A program made the position numbers and the translations under genes. A model generated the notes under the pieces. The model saw only the letters and a list, made by a program, of their open reading frames with translations. It made no database searches and had not been told where the DNA came from. Positions 23,610 through 33,959 of a DNA stretch of 64,000 nt are shown here, piece by piece (positions within the stretch are counted from its first letter, which is position 1; every line of letters begins with the position of its first letter). This DNA comes from Cladosporium sp. IMV 00045 (Eukaryota > Ascomycota > Dothideomycetes > Cladosporiales > Cladosporiaceae), in NCBI GenBank assembly GCA_001931905.2, contig MSJI02000297.1:1-64000 (forward strand), read 5' to 3'.

Positions 23610-26003
23610 CTAAGCCGTAGCATCAACCTGCATAACCTCACTGGGCGGAATAGCCGGCACGACACTCTCCGGCACTGGCATCGTCGGGACGACGACAGGA
23701 GGATCTTGATCCTCCTTCTTCGCCTTACCACCATCACCATCCCCACCAATCCCCTCCTCAAAATGAACCTCCACACTCCCCTCCCCCTGCAACCCACCCC
23801 CAGCCCTCTTCCTCAGCGCCGCCCTTTCCCTAATCTCCCTCTCCTCGCGATCCAACCCCCTCATCGCATCCCCATTATCCCCCATCTCAAACCTCACATC
23901 ATCCGTAGCCAACTTCGCCCAGTCCAAATGGCGCGCGCACTTCTTCTTATCGCACAGCCTGACCGCAACGTGTACCTCCTCGCCATCCCCATCCTCATCA
24001 ACATCATCGAGATCCATACCCTCGCCCTCCTCGCCAGCCAACGTCTCAAGCTCGAAAGCCCTCTTGCCAACGGCGCTCCCGCGCCAGAGCGCGAATTGCT
24101 CCTCGCTCCATTCCAGCCGCGGGTCGAAACCGCAGTAGTCTTTGGGCTTGAGCTCTTTCTCCGCGCATGCCCGTGAGGCGGCTTGTTTGACCATGTTGAT
24201 GAATTTCAGGCGGTCTTTGAGCAGCTGGTGGCGCTGGCGCGAGGCGTCTTTCTTGCTGCTGATGGAGGCTAGGGCGTGCGTTTCGGGGGTCGTGAAGTCG
24301 CCTTGCTGTGAGGCGTCGGAGCCTCCGTTGGGCTTGCTGGTGGGTGTGGCGGGTGGGCTGAGGACGTGGTCGCCGAGTTTTTGGAAGTCGGAGAGGGAGG
24401 GGGTGGAGTCCAGGAGGGCGCGGATTTCGCCTGGCGCGAGGACGCCGCCGCGCGTGCCGTGTTCGGTTAATGCTTGGGAGTCCGATGGGAGGTGGTGGCT
24501 GGCTCTGTGGCGGGAGGAGCGGTTTTTCGCGGCGTGTTCGCGGCCGCGGGAGTTGGCTGTCATTTGGCGGAAGAAGGCTACGCCGCATTCGTCGGAGCAG
24601 TATTTGCTGCCGTTGCCGGTCTTGTTCTTTCCCATGCGAGCGGGTTGTCTGCAGCCGGAGCGGCGACACATGCGCTTCCACGTTGTCCTTCCAACGCCGG
24701 CCTCGGTGCAGCGCGGGCACATGTACTTGTCGATGAGATGTCTGTCGCGCTCTTCGATGCCGACGCACTTTCCGTGAAACCAGTCGTCGCATGTGCCGTC
24801 GCAGCCGATCATGAAGGTGCCCGTATCGGGTCTTTTGCAGAGGCAGTAGAGATCGTCGCTGACTGGTGTGCCTTCTTCTTCCTCTTCGTCTTCGTCTTCT
24901 GGATCTAAAGAACCAGAACGATTGGATGGTGCGGGAGAGGAGTTGACCGGTGTACCTTTGTTGCTTCCGCTCTTGACAGTCGTCTTGGACATGCGAGACG
25001 AGGGCGTATCGCCTCGGGCAGCTTCGACCTTGCGTTTCTTGGCAGGCGGTGCTTTCTTTGTGGTGGTCGCAGTGCCCTTCTTCTTGGGCAAGGGACGTTT
25101 CTTGGACACAGTAGACTCCGCAGCAACATCTTCGGTGGAGGGCATTGGGACTGAAGACTCTCGCAATGGTGATTGGTGACGAGTGCTGTTCTCACGCTTG
25201 AGCGAGCTGACAGCCTTGGAGGTTGAAGGTTCCATGTCACTGACTTGGAGTGATGGACGTCTCGCATCCACTGGTGAGGTGGGTTGTGTATTGGTATGCG
25301 ATTCTTGTTTGATGTGGGCTGGTGACAGATCGCCTGCATCTCCTTTGGTGGCATTCGATGGTTCGAGAGCAGACGAAGCAGCTGCTTGTGAGTCTGACTG
25401 GTGTTGAGGCGCACGTGTTGAGCCGGGAGAGAGTTGTTGATCGCTCATCACTGAAGGCCGTCTCTTCTGATCCTCACCACCTGAAGTCACATGCTGTAAT
25501 GGAGGCAATGTAAAAGCAGCATCACCTGGTGTCGCTAGTGATGGCCTTCTCTGCTCCGGCGACCGTGATGCCACATGATATTGGTCCAGAGTAGGCGAGC
25601 TCATCTTTCTTTGCGCATCGACAGGCGGTGGTGGAGGCAGTTCAATAGAAGCATTGTGAGAACTACTCGGTCTTCGATCCATAGACTCTCGCCTCGCCTG
25701 ATGAGTGCCATCGGCAGCTGTGTGACCGTTCCATTGCGACGGAGGTGGTGCGTTGCTGGCGGAGAGTGAGGAAAGTGCCTGGACAGCCTCTTGCGACTGA
25801 GGCGGGCTCGATCGCTGGTGGCTGCTTGGGGGCGGCGAGTATTGCGGGAGATTGACGTGATGTTGCTCAGGCGATCGCAGTTGCGGTATTGAAGGCAATG
25901 AGTCTTTGCGCTCCTCGGTGGGCGAAGGTTGTTGTTCCTGTTGTTGCGCGTCGGCGTTATTCGCGGAAGAAGGATTGAGCAGCGATGAGAGGCTGAAGGA
26001 CAT
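23610..26003 (-). CDS. SPP1: PHD-finger protein Spp1/CFP1-like (Set1/COMPASS subunit)
   Basis: A 797-residue single-exon gene. Spp1 is the H3K4me-reading subunit of the Set1 (COMPASS) histone methyltransferase complex. A PHD finger lies at about residues 380-430: LYCLCKRPDTG, MIGCDGTCDDWFHGKCVG and YMCPRC give the Cys4-His-Cys3 pattern with the aromatic W before FHG. It is followed by the second Spp1/CXXC1-type zinc region (MCRRSGCRQPAR and KYCSDECG), which separates Spp1 from ordinary PHD proteins. The first ~370 residues are disordered, Ser/Pro/Gln-rich with Lys/Arg-rich patches (KKRPLPKKKG, KKAPPAKKRK) that fit nuclear localisation. The C-terminus has acidic stretches. Start ATG at 26003, stop TAG at 23612-23610. 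Confidence 0.88.
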   Translation of the reverse strand: MSFSLSSLLNPSSANNADAQQQEQQPSPTEERKDSLPSIPQLRSPEQHHVNLPQYSPPPSSHQRSSPPQSQEAVQALSSLSASNAPPPSQWNGHTAADGTHQARRESMDRRPSSSHNASIELPPPPPVDAQRKMSSPTLDQYHVASRSPEQRRPSLATPGDAAFTLPPLQHVTSGGEDQKRRPSVMSDQQLSPGSTRAPQHQSDSQAAASSALEPSNATKGDAGDLSPAHIKQESHTNTQPTSPVDARRPSLQVSDMEPSTSKAVSSLKRENSTRHQSPLRESSVPMPSTEDVAAESTVSKKRPLPKKKGTATTTKKAPPAKKRKVEAARGDTPSSRMSKTTVKSGSNKGTPVNSSPAPSNRSGSLDPEDEDEEEEEGTPVSDDLYCLCKRPDTGTFMIGCDGTCDDWFHGKCVGIEERDRHLIDKYMCPRCTEAGVGRTTWKRMCRRSGCRQPARMGKNKTGNGSKYCSDECGVAFFRQMTANSRGREHAAKNRSSRHRASHHLPSDSQALTEHGTRGGVLAPGEIRALLDSTPSLSDFQKLGDHVLSPPATPTSKPNGGSDASQQGDFTTPETHALASISSKKDASRQRHQLLKDRLKFINMVKQAASRACAEKELKPKDYCGFDPRLEWSEEQFALWRGSAVGKRAFELETLAGEEGEGMDLDDVDEDGDGEEVHVAVRLCDKKKCARHLDWAKLATDDVRFEMGDNGDAMRGLDREEREIRERAALRKRAGGGLQGEGSVEVHFEEGIGGDGDGGKAKKEDQDPPVVVPTMPVPESVVPAIPPSEVMQVDATA

Positions 26004-26481
26004 GGCGGGCGACGTTGCTATGTGCGCATAGCTCGTAGTATCAGGATGTTCGGGCGAAGGTCTCGATGTTGTAGATGTAGGCGGTGGTGCATTCGGTCAG
26101 GACGGGGTTGATGGGCTATTAATCAATTGTTTGGAGGTGTCTGCTTAAAGTAATGCGAAGGCCGGGGAGCGGCAGCAGCAGCTCCGGGGGTGGCTTTAAC
26201 AAACCCCGCGGCAAAGGCAGAAAGCCACTTCATCAATCAACACTCTCCTCCCTCTCCTTGTAAACATCTCACGCCTCACTCAACCTCACACGGCTGACAC
26301 GCCGTGCATAAACACCACTTCACTCACTTCACTCGCACTTTTGGACTCGGCGAGAACTGCGGGGATCGTACAACGCATCCTGCATGCACGACCCCCGAGC
26401 TGCTGTACCTCAGGCTACGTTGGTCGATAAATTCACTTACAACCCCCTCCTCCATCCTGCAGTAGCGAGTACCTCAGAAAC
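26004..26481. promoter_or_regulatory. divergent promoter region, Spp1 / polyprenol reductase
   Basis: A 478-bp spacer between two start codons on opposite strands, so it must contain both promoters. It is CT-rich toward 26230-26290. No TATA box or specific site could be fixed with confidence. Confidence 0.5.
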
Positions 26482-27528
26482 ATGCAGCTCGCCAACCTTG
26501 ACCTCGACCTCGATCTCGACGCCGTCGACTTCGTCCGGCTGGCATTTCTGGGAGCTGCAGGAGGCGTGAGCATAGCCACCAACGTTCCCCTGCCATGCCT
26601 GAATGCAGGCTGACAGCAAAGGTAGGTGTATCTCGTCTTCTTCATTCCCGCATTGCGCTCTCGTTTCCTGGCCTATGGCGCACGCACAGCCTCCCCTCTT
26701 CCGTCGCCTGAACAGCGAAAAGCTACCGCCACCACGCCACTCAGCCCGGTAGAGAAGGCATTGGACTACCTCGCCACCATCCAAGTGCCTCACAGCTGGT
26801 TCACTTCCTTCTACATCACCTCGGTGTCTTGTTCCCTCCTCTGGGCTGCCGACTATGCTCTCTCCGGCCCACTCTCCTATTACATCGTCAAATACACCGA
26901 CACCACCCGCGGCGTCTCCATGACCTTCCACCAAGTAATCATAACCTGGCTCGCCGTCCTAGCCCAAGGCACACGACGCTTGTACGAAAGCCACGCCTTC
27001 TCCCGCCCCTCGAAAAGCACAATGTGGATCGGGCACTGGGCCTTAGGCATAGCCTTCTACGCGGGCCTCAGCATCTCCGTCTGGATCGAAGGCATCCGCG
27101 CCCTGCAACAGCACCAACCCACCCTCCTCGACTTATCCCTACAACCCCCCTCCCTGCGCACCTGCATAGCCCTTTTCCTCTTCCTCTTCGCCTCCGGCAT
27201 CCAGCACGACAGCCACGCCTACCTCGCCTCCCTCAAGCCCACCGGCGCCAACAACAAAGACGGCAAAACGGACTACAAGCTGCCCATCCACCCGGCTTTC
27301 AACCTGACCATGACGCCGCATTATTTCGCCGAGTGTGTGATATACCTCGCGATCGCGGGTCTTGCGGCGCCGGGTGATCAGTATTTGAATGGCACGCTTG
27401 CCTGCGCGCTGGTTTTCGTCGCGGTCAATTTGGGCGTCACGGCGTGTGGGACGTATGAATGGTATGAGCGGAAGTTTGGCAAGAGGGCGCTCGAGGGGAG
27501 GGCGAAGATGGTGCCGTTTGTTTTTTGA
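26482..27528 (+). CDS. Dfg10/SRD5A3-type polyprenol reductase
   Basis: A 328-residue ER membrane enzyme of the steroid 5-alpha-reductase family that reduces polyprenol toward dolichol, the lipid carrier for N-glycosylation. Two exons: 26482-26565 and 26626-27528, with a 60-nt intron (GTGAGC donor, CTGAC branch, TAG acceptor). Several hydrophobic spans are visible. Family marks: VPHSWFTSFYITSV near the first third, and in the last third MTPHYFAECVIYLAIAG and GTYEWYERKFG, the conserved C-terminal NADPH/active-site region (His and Glu of PHYFAE). The C-terminus RAKMVPFVF is the usual end of the family. Exon 1 is needed because the exon 2 frame has no plausible ATG upstream of its first membrane span. 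Confidence 0.85.
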
Positions 27529-28124
27529 GCTGGTGTTGCGTCAGGGGGGTTCGAGGATGCAGGGTTTGGCTCGAAAGAGTTTCAGATCTGATAGACATTT
27601 AGTCGTGTGGGAAGCTTGGGCATCGGCTGAGATCTCTGGAGAGAAAAGGAAGCGGTTGACTAGCAGGATTTTCTGGACATGGCATCGAAGGCCCCGGTCC
27701 ATAGATGCCGACTTGAGTATAGACTTTTGCACAAGCACTTGATACGGCAAGTCTTCTCAGCAACAGAGGTGCTCGATTCTCACACTCCATGCTCAAACCC
27801 AGCTCGCTTTTTTGTGTATGTGGTCGATCGATCTTGTGATTTTAGTTGAGATTGATGGATACATGGAATGCCGAATCAGGGATTCTCTCTCAAGTTTGTT
27901 AACAATAAACTAAATAACAAAACGGCGCCATCGCTAAGAAATAATTCCAAAAACGTTCTCGAACTCGAATGAGCCATGCATATGCTTTCCCCCTTTGCCC
28001 GCGTTGCTCGCATACCGGTGAAATGCGATAAAAGTGCTGTGTTACCTCTATCACGCAATCTCCATAACACTACCCCCCCCCAAAAAAAAGGAAAAAAAAA
28101 AAGAAAAAAAGAAAAACAAAGTAG
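27529..28124. other. intergenic between convergent genes
   Basis: The 3' flanks of the reductase (+) and lipase (-) genes. It contains a C10 run followed by an A-rich tract at about 28072-28120 and no gene. Confidence 0.6.
28072..28120. repeat. poly-C / poly-A low-complexity tract
   Basis: A run of C followed by A runs broken by single G bases, just beyond the stop codon of the lipase gene. On the minus strand it reads as a T-rich 3' flank. Confidence 0.8.
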
Positions 28125-29468
28125 CTATACCTCAAACCTCCCCGCCCAATGACTTGAAACGACCCTCCCCTCCCAAAACGACTCTCTCTCCGACCTGACC
28201 ACGATGGCCGCGTGCGTGTGCCGCACGTTGCGGATGTGCGCCGCGTACTTCGTCAGGCCTACCGCGTTGAGGTTGTCGATCATGGCGAATTGCTCTGGCG
28301 TTAAGGCTAGCGTGGGGAAAGGAGAGGAATCTTCCTTGTCTTCTGATCTGTCAACAGCAGTTGAGGACGAAGACGCAGACGAGGCCGGGGACTTTGCCAC
28401 TTGCTCTTCAGGGCAAGCGGGCTCCGGCGGCGGCGTGGGCAGGTATTGCTCATTCCCATGACTCAGCGTCTTGAACACGCCGTCCTGCACGGCGTGCTGC
28501 GCCTCTTCCAGCAGCAGCGGCACGCGGTAGCGCCCAATACTAATCCCCGACTGGCCCTGCTCGTGCAGACGGACGCGCTGAGCGGAGCGGAAAGTCTGCA
28601 CGCCGGAGTTGAGCAGGAAGAAAGTGGCGCCGAGGGGGAGGAGGAGGGTGATGGCCGCGTAGAAGGGGAGGTCGGACAGGGTGTTTTGCGTGCGTTCGTA
28701 GAGCGAGCGGGTCGCTTCGGGGCTGAGGCGCGGGGTGGCGGGTTGCGAGGGCGAGAGGATGACTTGTTTGGAGGGCTCTTGGTCGGGAGCGTAGTGTACG
28801 TCGATGGCGGAGAGGTCGACGAAGGGGTCGTGTGCGCTGATAGCCGCGGTGTAGTAGGGCACGCTGCGGTCGTTGGTCGTGTTGGCGTAGACGCTTTTGT
28901 GTTTGAAGAGGCGCAGGCCGCGGATGAAAATGCTGCTGGGCTCGGCGAGGACGCTTAGCAGTGGTTTGCCCGTGTCGCGGAATGAGTCGGCTAGGAACAT
29001 CTGCGCGCCGCTCGTGCTGAGGGTTTTGGATCCAAGCGCGTTCCATACGTGCCCACCGTAGCCGATTGTGGGCGTTCGCACGCCGAGATGTGGTGTGGCA
29101 AACGTGGTGAAGTTGCTCGGCTGGAGCTTGTCGAAGAGGCCGTTTTTGTATAGCAGACCGATTGCATAGCGTGCGATCAGGCCTCCTAGAGAATATCCGA
29201 TGATGCTGATCTTGCTCAGCTTTGCGCCGTCTTTCTCCAGCTCTTCTACTTTCTGCTCGATCTCGTTCGTTATGCGCTCAGCTCCCAATTCGATACCATC
29301 GTAGGTGAGGTATTCGGCGTTGCTGTGCGGTACTAAGACGTAGAGTCGGCCGTCGGGGTGTTTCTCTAGGATTGTTTCTTTCAAGTGGTTGAGATGTAGT
29401 GGTTTGCCCCAGAGGCCGTGGACTAGGACGCAGAGATGCTCTGCCTTTGCAGAGTCGCCGGTCTCCAT
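28125..29468 (-). CDS. Lpl1/Rog1-type serine lipase (DUF676 family)
   Basis: A 447-residue alpha/beta hydrolase of the family that includes yeast Lpl1 (lipid-droplet phospholipase) and Rog1 (monoacylglycerol lipase). Sequence marks: LCVLVHGLWGKP near residues 12-23 (oxyanion HG), the nucleophile elbow GYSLGG with Ser93, TTFATPHLGVR, and NDRSVPYYTAAI with the likely catalytic Asp; the His is probably in the following DVHYAP region. A hydrophobic hairpin at about residues 282-305 (AAITLLLPLGATFFLLN) fits a lipid-droplet or membrane anchor. The C-terminal tail has a disordered acidic insert. Start: ATG at 29468; the open frame continues 5' through a GT repeat without another ATG. Intronless. Confidence 0.87.
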   Translation of the reverse strand: METGDSAKAEHLCVLVHGLWGKPLHLNHLKETILEKHPDGRLYVLVPHSNAEYLTYDGIELGAERITNEIEQKVEELEKDGAKLSKISIIGYSLGGLIARYAIGLLYKNGLFDKLQPSNFTTFATPHLGVRTPTIGYGGHVWNALGSKTLSTSGAQMFLADSFRDTGKPLLSVLAEPSSIFIRGLRLFKHKSVYANTTNDRSVPYYTAAISAHDPFVDLSAIDVHYAPDQEPSKQVILSPSQPATPRLSPEATRSLYERTQNTLSDLPFYAAITLLLPLGATFFLLNSGVQTFRSAQRVRLHEQGQSGISIGRYRVPLLLEEAQHAVQDGVFKTLSHGNEQYLPTPPPEPACPEEQVAKSPASSASSSSTAVDRSEDKEDSSPFPTLALTPEQFAMIDNLNAVGLTKYAAHIRNVRHTHAAIVVRSERESFWEGRVVSSHWAGRFEV

Positions 29469-29473
29469 GGCGT

Positions 29474-29504
<31 letters not shown>

Positions 29505-30324
29505 GGCTTTGTCTGTCAATGGTTGAGAAATGGTCGAGGCAGCCGCAAGGGCTGAGAGAAGGCGATTAATTTATCATGGAGTTTATGGTATTGTTGGAGC
29601 CTAGTGGCGGAGTTAATGGTGCAACACTCGCCGCAGCCCCGTCCAAGTGACGTCTTCGCCGCATTCGATTCCCAAAACAGAAGAGATGGCGAAGGCTGAT
29701 GTGTGGCCGTGTATCGACTGCATTGCTGGACCTCGCAGGTGCTGACTAGGCAGCTAAGTCATTAGATGCTGAACAGGTGATTCAGTTTTCTATGTCCGAG
29801 TTGACACAGCATCAATGTTGTCGACGAACATAAATAATTCTCAATGCCTGTGAGGCTTATCTGGAGCCCATTACCCTCGGGCTGGCGTACCGAGCCGGAT
29901 TGACGCAAGGACCCTTTGTTTGTAGGGCCAGAATTGCATGTGAAATAGACATGTCAAGGGTCGGATGTCAAACTAAACCTCACTTTACTTGTGGAAGATT
30001 GTGAAAATCAGTTGATTCTCACTTGCAATTGCCAGCCTAGTTTGGATCGTGCTTGGCTTAACGACAAGCTTCCGACATCAAGTGAACCTGGAAAACAAAG
30101 TCCACTCCTCGACAACATCAACCCAACAGCAGCAGGAGACAGCTGGCTGTCACCATTCACATGCTCGGCTACCTCACTTCATCTCACAGATATGAGAATG
30201 AGCTCATGACAACGACCCTGAATACTACTCCTGACAGAAACTGAGCGCCTTCACTTGAGAAACTTGCCAGCATCTTCAGACCTCGCATCCCTGGATAGCG
30301 CACGACACAAGCAGAACTCCAATC
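29469..30324. promoter_or_regulatory. divergent promoter region, lipase / Rex3
   Basis: An 856-bp spacer between divergently transcribed genes. Apart from the GT microsatellite no gene or site can be defined. Confidence 0.5.
29472..29498. repeat. (GT)n microsatellite next to a start codon
   Basis: About 13 dinucleotide units immediately 5' of the lipase start codon (reads as AC repeats on the coding strand). It should lie in the 5' leader, so length changes would alter leader length, not the protein. Confidence 0.9.
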
Positions 30325-32406
30325 ATGGTCTTCTCAACCACCAATTTGTTCAAAGGCATCCCCTGCCCCGAAGGTGGAAATTGTAAGCTTACGAATTGTA
30401 TATATGGTCACGAGCTACGGCCACAGGCATCCGAGACCACAGCATCGGCATCTTCACAGGCGTCCTCCTCCAAGACAGCAACCCGCTTAAATGAGGCTCA
30501 CAACCAGACCGACAGGCAACTTGATCAAGACAGCGAACCTGCGTTGAAGCGTCGTAAGGTCACATACGACACTCTTGCCGACAAGCCGTTGAGCAGAGCC
30601 GAAAAGATCAAGGCAGACCTGGAAGCCACGAGATCCAATGCGCCAGTCTCACGAGGAGCATCGCCACAGGCTGCAAGGCCAACTATGTCTCAACCCAACG
30701 CAGCATCACCACCAGCAAGTCTCACAAAGCCTGTCACGCCACCACTAGCCAGTGGGCAGAAACCTGCAGCCAAGCAAATAAGCACGACATCGACATCCGT
30801 GAACATCGAAGGTGGCACCTCGAAGACACCTTCAACTGAGTCAAATAAAGCTCCTCCACCTCCTCCAGTGAAGAAAGAATCATTGAACCCACGCCTTCTC
30901 ACCAGCGCACCCGAATCGCACTCCAAACGCACCGTATTCCTCCAACACCTCCACAAGGACATGGTACGGCTGAACAACGATCTCAAGACCAGCACTCAAC
31001 CGATCCAATCGATCTCACCGGATCGCTTGAAAGTGCTTGCCCTCAGCGATCAAGAAGTGATTAAGCTCGCCTTGGACGAAGAAGAAAAGGCCGCGCGCGA
31101 GCAGCCCAAAGTCTACGCCAACGTCATCAAAAACCGCATCGCCACCTACCGTAAGATGAAAGCCGAAGCGTTCCTCGATGTAGTCAAGACGTCGTTCGGC
31201 AAGGGCGCGGAAAAGCCTGCTGTCGCCAAACCATCAAAAGCAATCACCACCGGTCTCAAACCCTCCGAAGAGGTAGAAATAGCGCGCCGTCTCGTAGTAG
31301 CAGACCAGAGCAAACTCGCCCCTCACGGCTACATCCCCTTTCCACCAACACCCGCCGAAGCCGCCGAAGCAGCCAAAGCGGTAGAAGCGAGCAAGAACTT
31401 CGAAGAATGCGACCGCTGCGCCGCGCGCTTCCAAGTCTACCCCGACCGCAACGAAGAAGGCAAGCTCACCTCTAACGGGCCCTGCAAACACCACCCGAGC
31501 AAGAAAGTCTTCCCCACCCGACAGAAAACCGACCACTACACCGGCGGCAACGAGCCCTTCTACCCCTGCTGCATGGAACGCGTCGGCTCGCCGGGCTGCA
31601 CGACGATCGAAGACCACGTTTTCAAAGCGAGCAGTCCCGCCCGCCTCGCCGCCGTGCTACCCTTCATCACCACGCCCGACAACCCCAACCCGGCGAAAGA
31701 CAGCAAGGGCAGACCCGTCGGCGCCGTCTGCTTCGATTGCGAAATGTGCTACACCGTCTTCGGGCTCGAACTCATCCGCCTGACCGCCATAAGCTGGCCG
31801 GAGAACGAACCCCTCCTCGACGTCCTCGTCCGCCCGCTCGGCACGGTCATAGACCTCAACAGCCGCTACTCCGGCGTTTGGCCAGAGCACTTCGCCAACG
31901 CCATTCCCTACGAGACCTGGAAAGAGCAGCAAAAGCAGCAAACCACCACCCCAAACCCAAACCCAACCACCCCCTTCCCCCTCCCCATCGTCCCCTCCCC
32001 CGCCTCTGCCCGCGCCCTCCTCCTAACCTACCTGTCCCCCACCACCCCCCTAATAGGCCACGCAATCGACAACGACCTCAACGCCACACGCCTCTGCCAC
32101 CCGTCCATCATCGACACGATCGTACTGTACCCGCACCCGCGGGGTTTGCCGCTGCGCAACGGGCTGAAGAAACTCGCGGGGAAGTTTCTGGAGAGGGAAA
32201 TTCAGAACGGCGGCGAGAGGGGGCATGATTCGCTGGAAGACGCTGTGGCGACGGGGGATTTGGTGAGGGTTAGGGTTGGGAGGTTGGCGAGGGATGGTGC
32301 TGGTGGTGCTGGTGGTGGGGGAGGGAAGAGGGGGAGGGGGTTGGATGGGGTTGATGAGGAGGGTGGGGACGGGGAGGATGGGGGGTTGAGAATCAGGGAG
32401 GGATGA
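30325..32406 (+). CDS. REX3: RNA exonuclease 3 (Rex3) family
   Basis: A 693-residue DEDDh 3'-5' exoribonuclease; Rex3 matures RNase MRP RNA and, with Rex1/Rex2, other small RNAs. A CCCH-like zinc finger sits at the very N-terminus (C14-X5-C20-X4-C25-X3-H29), as in Rex3 proteins. After a disordered region and a Cys-rich block (FEECDRCAARF, FYPCCMERVGSPGC), the exonuclease core starts near residue 465: FDCEM with D471 and E473, GHAIDNDL at 578-585 and HDSLEDA with H634 and D639, so the catalytic residues appear complete. A Pro/Thr/Gln-rich insert of about 25 residues interrupts the core before ARALLLTYL. The last ~40 residues are Gly/Asp-rich low complexity. Single exon, ATG at 30325. Confidence 0.88.
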   Translation: MVFSTTNLFKGIPCPEGGNCKLTNCIYGHELRPQASETTASASSQASSSKTATRLNEAHNQTDRQLDQDSEPALKRRKVTYDTLADKPLSRAEKIKADLEATRSNAPVSRGASPQAARPTMSQPNAASPPASLTKPVTPPLASGQKPAAKQISTTSTSVNIEGGTSKTPSTESNKAPPPPPVKKESLNPRLLTSAPESHSKRTVFLQHLHKDMVRLNNDLKTSTQPIQSISPDRLKVLALSDQEVIKLALDEEEKAAREQPKVYANVIKNRIATYRKMKAEAFLDVVKTSFGKGAEKPAVAKPSKAITTGLKPSEEVEIARRLVVADQSKLAPHGYIPFPPTPAEAAEAAKAVEASKNFEECDRCAARFQVYPDRNEEGKLTSNGPCKHHPSKKVFPTRQKTDHYTGGNEPFYPCCMERVGSPGCTTIEDHVFKASSPARLAAVLPFITTPDNPNPAKDSKGRPVGAVCFDCEMCYTVFGLELIRLTAISWPENEPLLDVLVRPLGTVIDLNSRYSGVWPEHFANAIPYETWKEQQKQQTTTPNPNPTTPFPLPIVPSPASARALLLTYLSPTTPLIGHAIDNDLNATRLCHPSIIDTIVLYPHPRGLPLRNGLKKLAGKFLEREIQNGGERGHDSLEDAVATGDLVRVRVGRLARDGAGGAGGGGGKRGRGLDGVDEEGGDGEDGGLRIREG

Positions 32407-33143
32407 GGTTTGTTGGTTTTGTGAGAAGGGGAATGATGTCTGGGGCGGTAGTGGATTGTGGGGCGAGTGATTGCTTTGCTCTTGTATTCTATGCTCGTTG
32501 ATGGAGAGAGATGCCAAGTTCCCGGATGCTACCTCCCTGGCCTTATCCTCTATGTCTTTGCATTGTCGTTTATCTGGACAACGACCGCATGTTCACCTGT
32601 ACGTTACGAGCACCTGCCTCGGGCGCATGGTCATTTCTTTGCCTTCGCCCCGACTTAAGGAGCTCTAACAGGCACTATGTCTGCAAGCACCTAAGTTCGT
32701 AGCTGTGCGATTTTTTGCCCGAGCACACACACATTTTTTCGCGACAGGAGGAACATCTGGAAAGGCAGGAAACGCGTTGAGGCCATCAGGGGTCTTCATC
32801 AAGACCTAAGTTCCTCGATGCTTTGAAAACGGCTGGTTTGCTTTTCGGAAGAGTTCATGGCACTCCCGTGGGCATTGCAGTCTTCGTCCGTTGCACGTAC
32901 GTGGTCCAAAGCGCGTGTGGCTGTTTTCTTTGACTGGGAATATCGCCCGCTCATTGCCGTTGGAGGCTTTGCTTTTCAAAGCCTCAATCCCGAGCCAGAG
33001 GGAAATTGGAGACTGGAAGATCTGGCTTTTCTCTCTCTTTCGACGTCAAACATCATACCGCGGGAGCAGCATCTCCACCTCCACTGCACCAAAGGAATCT
33101 CGTTCGAAACTCTCCATCCCTAATCCTCTTACAATCTCCAAAA
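32407..33143. other. intergenic between convergent genes
   Basis: 3' flanks of Rex3 (+) and Bud32 (-). Short frames without domains; no gene seen. Confidence 0.55.
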
Positions 33144-33959
33144 TCACCCGATCATGCTCTTCTTCCGTCCCCTCATCCTCACATCCTCCAACTTCCTCAA
33201 AGCGCCCTTGCTCCCCTTGTAAGCTTCCCTATAGCCCTCCAGAACCTCCCCGAAAAATCCTTCCTCTCGCGGATGCGTAGAGCCAAAAGCTCTCTCAAGA
33301 ACGTACAAGTCCACCGCGCGGTCTTCCTCCTGCACCGTCTGCTGCGCAAGGCCGAAGTCGATAAGGACGATTTCGCCCGCGAGTGAGCCCTCCTTGCCCT
33401 CCTCTCCCTCCCCTCCCTCGTCCGCCTCCGGCCGCAGAATCATATTACTCGTCGTCAAATCCCCATGCACAACGCCCACATTATGCAACCTCCCCACCGC
33501 CCGCCCAATCCTCCTCATCAAACCCTTCAACTCCCCCTCCTCTTTCTCCCCAGCATCATTTCCCCTCCCCACACCCTCCCTCCAAGCAAAAACAACCTCC
33601 TTCACCCTCACACCCCGCACCCACTCAAGCGCAACCCACCCCTCCTCCCAACTCGCGCCCAACACAGCCGGTACCGCCAATTTCTCTTTCGCGCATTTCA
33701 GCAGCACTCTTGTCTCAGCCAGGACGCGCGCGCGCGTCAGTCGGCGGTCGAGCAGGGGGTGGCGCCAGGGTTTTGCTGGGCGGATTTTGAGCGCGCATTC
33801 GGTGGTGGGTGTGAGGAAGAAGGTGCGGTAGACGAGCGCTTCGGCGCCTTGGGTTAGGAGCGTGAGAGCGGTGGGGGTGCGGGAGAAGGGGGCGGGGAGG
33901 CGCGGGTCGGGTTGTTGTGAAGGTGTGGGTGAGGGTTGTTCTGTTGCAGCGGTTGCCAT
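33144..33959 (-). CDS. BUD32: KEOPS/EKC complex kinase Bud32 (PRPK)
   Basis: A 271-residue atypical small protein kinase/ATPase of the KEOPS complex, which is needed for the universal t6A37 modification of tRNAs. Marks: Gly-loop-like LLTQGAEALVYR (35-46), catalytic Lys58 in CALKIR, VHGDLTTSNMIL with Asp167, and LIDFGLA with Asp201. The C-terminal end RMRGRKKSMIG matches the basic tail typical of Bud32. Two insertions rich in Gly/Glu (about 128-143 and 178-192) lengthen it slightly over the yeast protein. ATG at 33959, single exon. Confidence 0.93.
   Translation of the reverse strand: MATAATEQPSPTPSQQPDPRLPAPFSRTPTALTLLTQGAEALVYRTFFLTPTTECALKIRPAKPWRHPLLDRRLTRARVLAETRVLLKCAKEKLAVPAVLGASWEEGWVALEWVRGVRVKEVVFAWREGVGRGNDAGEKEEGELKGLMRRIGRAVGRLHNVGVVHGDLTTSNMILRPEADEGGEGEEGKEGSLAGEIVLIDFGLAQQTVQEEDRAVDLYVLERAFGSTHPREEGFFGEVLEGYREAYKGSKGALRKLEDVRMRGRKKSMIG

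Noticed and set aside
29469..29519. N-terminal extension of the lipase with repeated Thr-His residues
   Set aside because: It is translation of the GT/AC microsatellite, and the extended frame does not begin with ATG.
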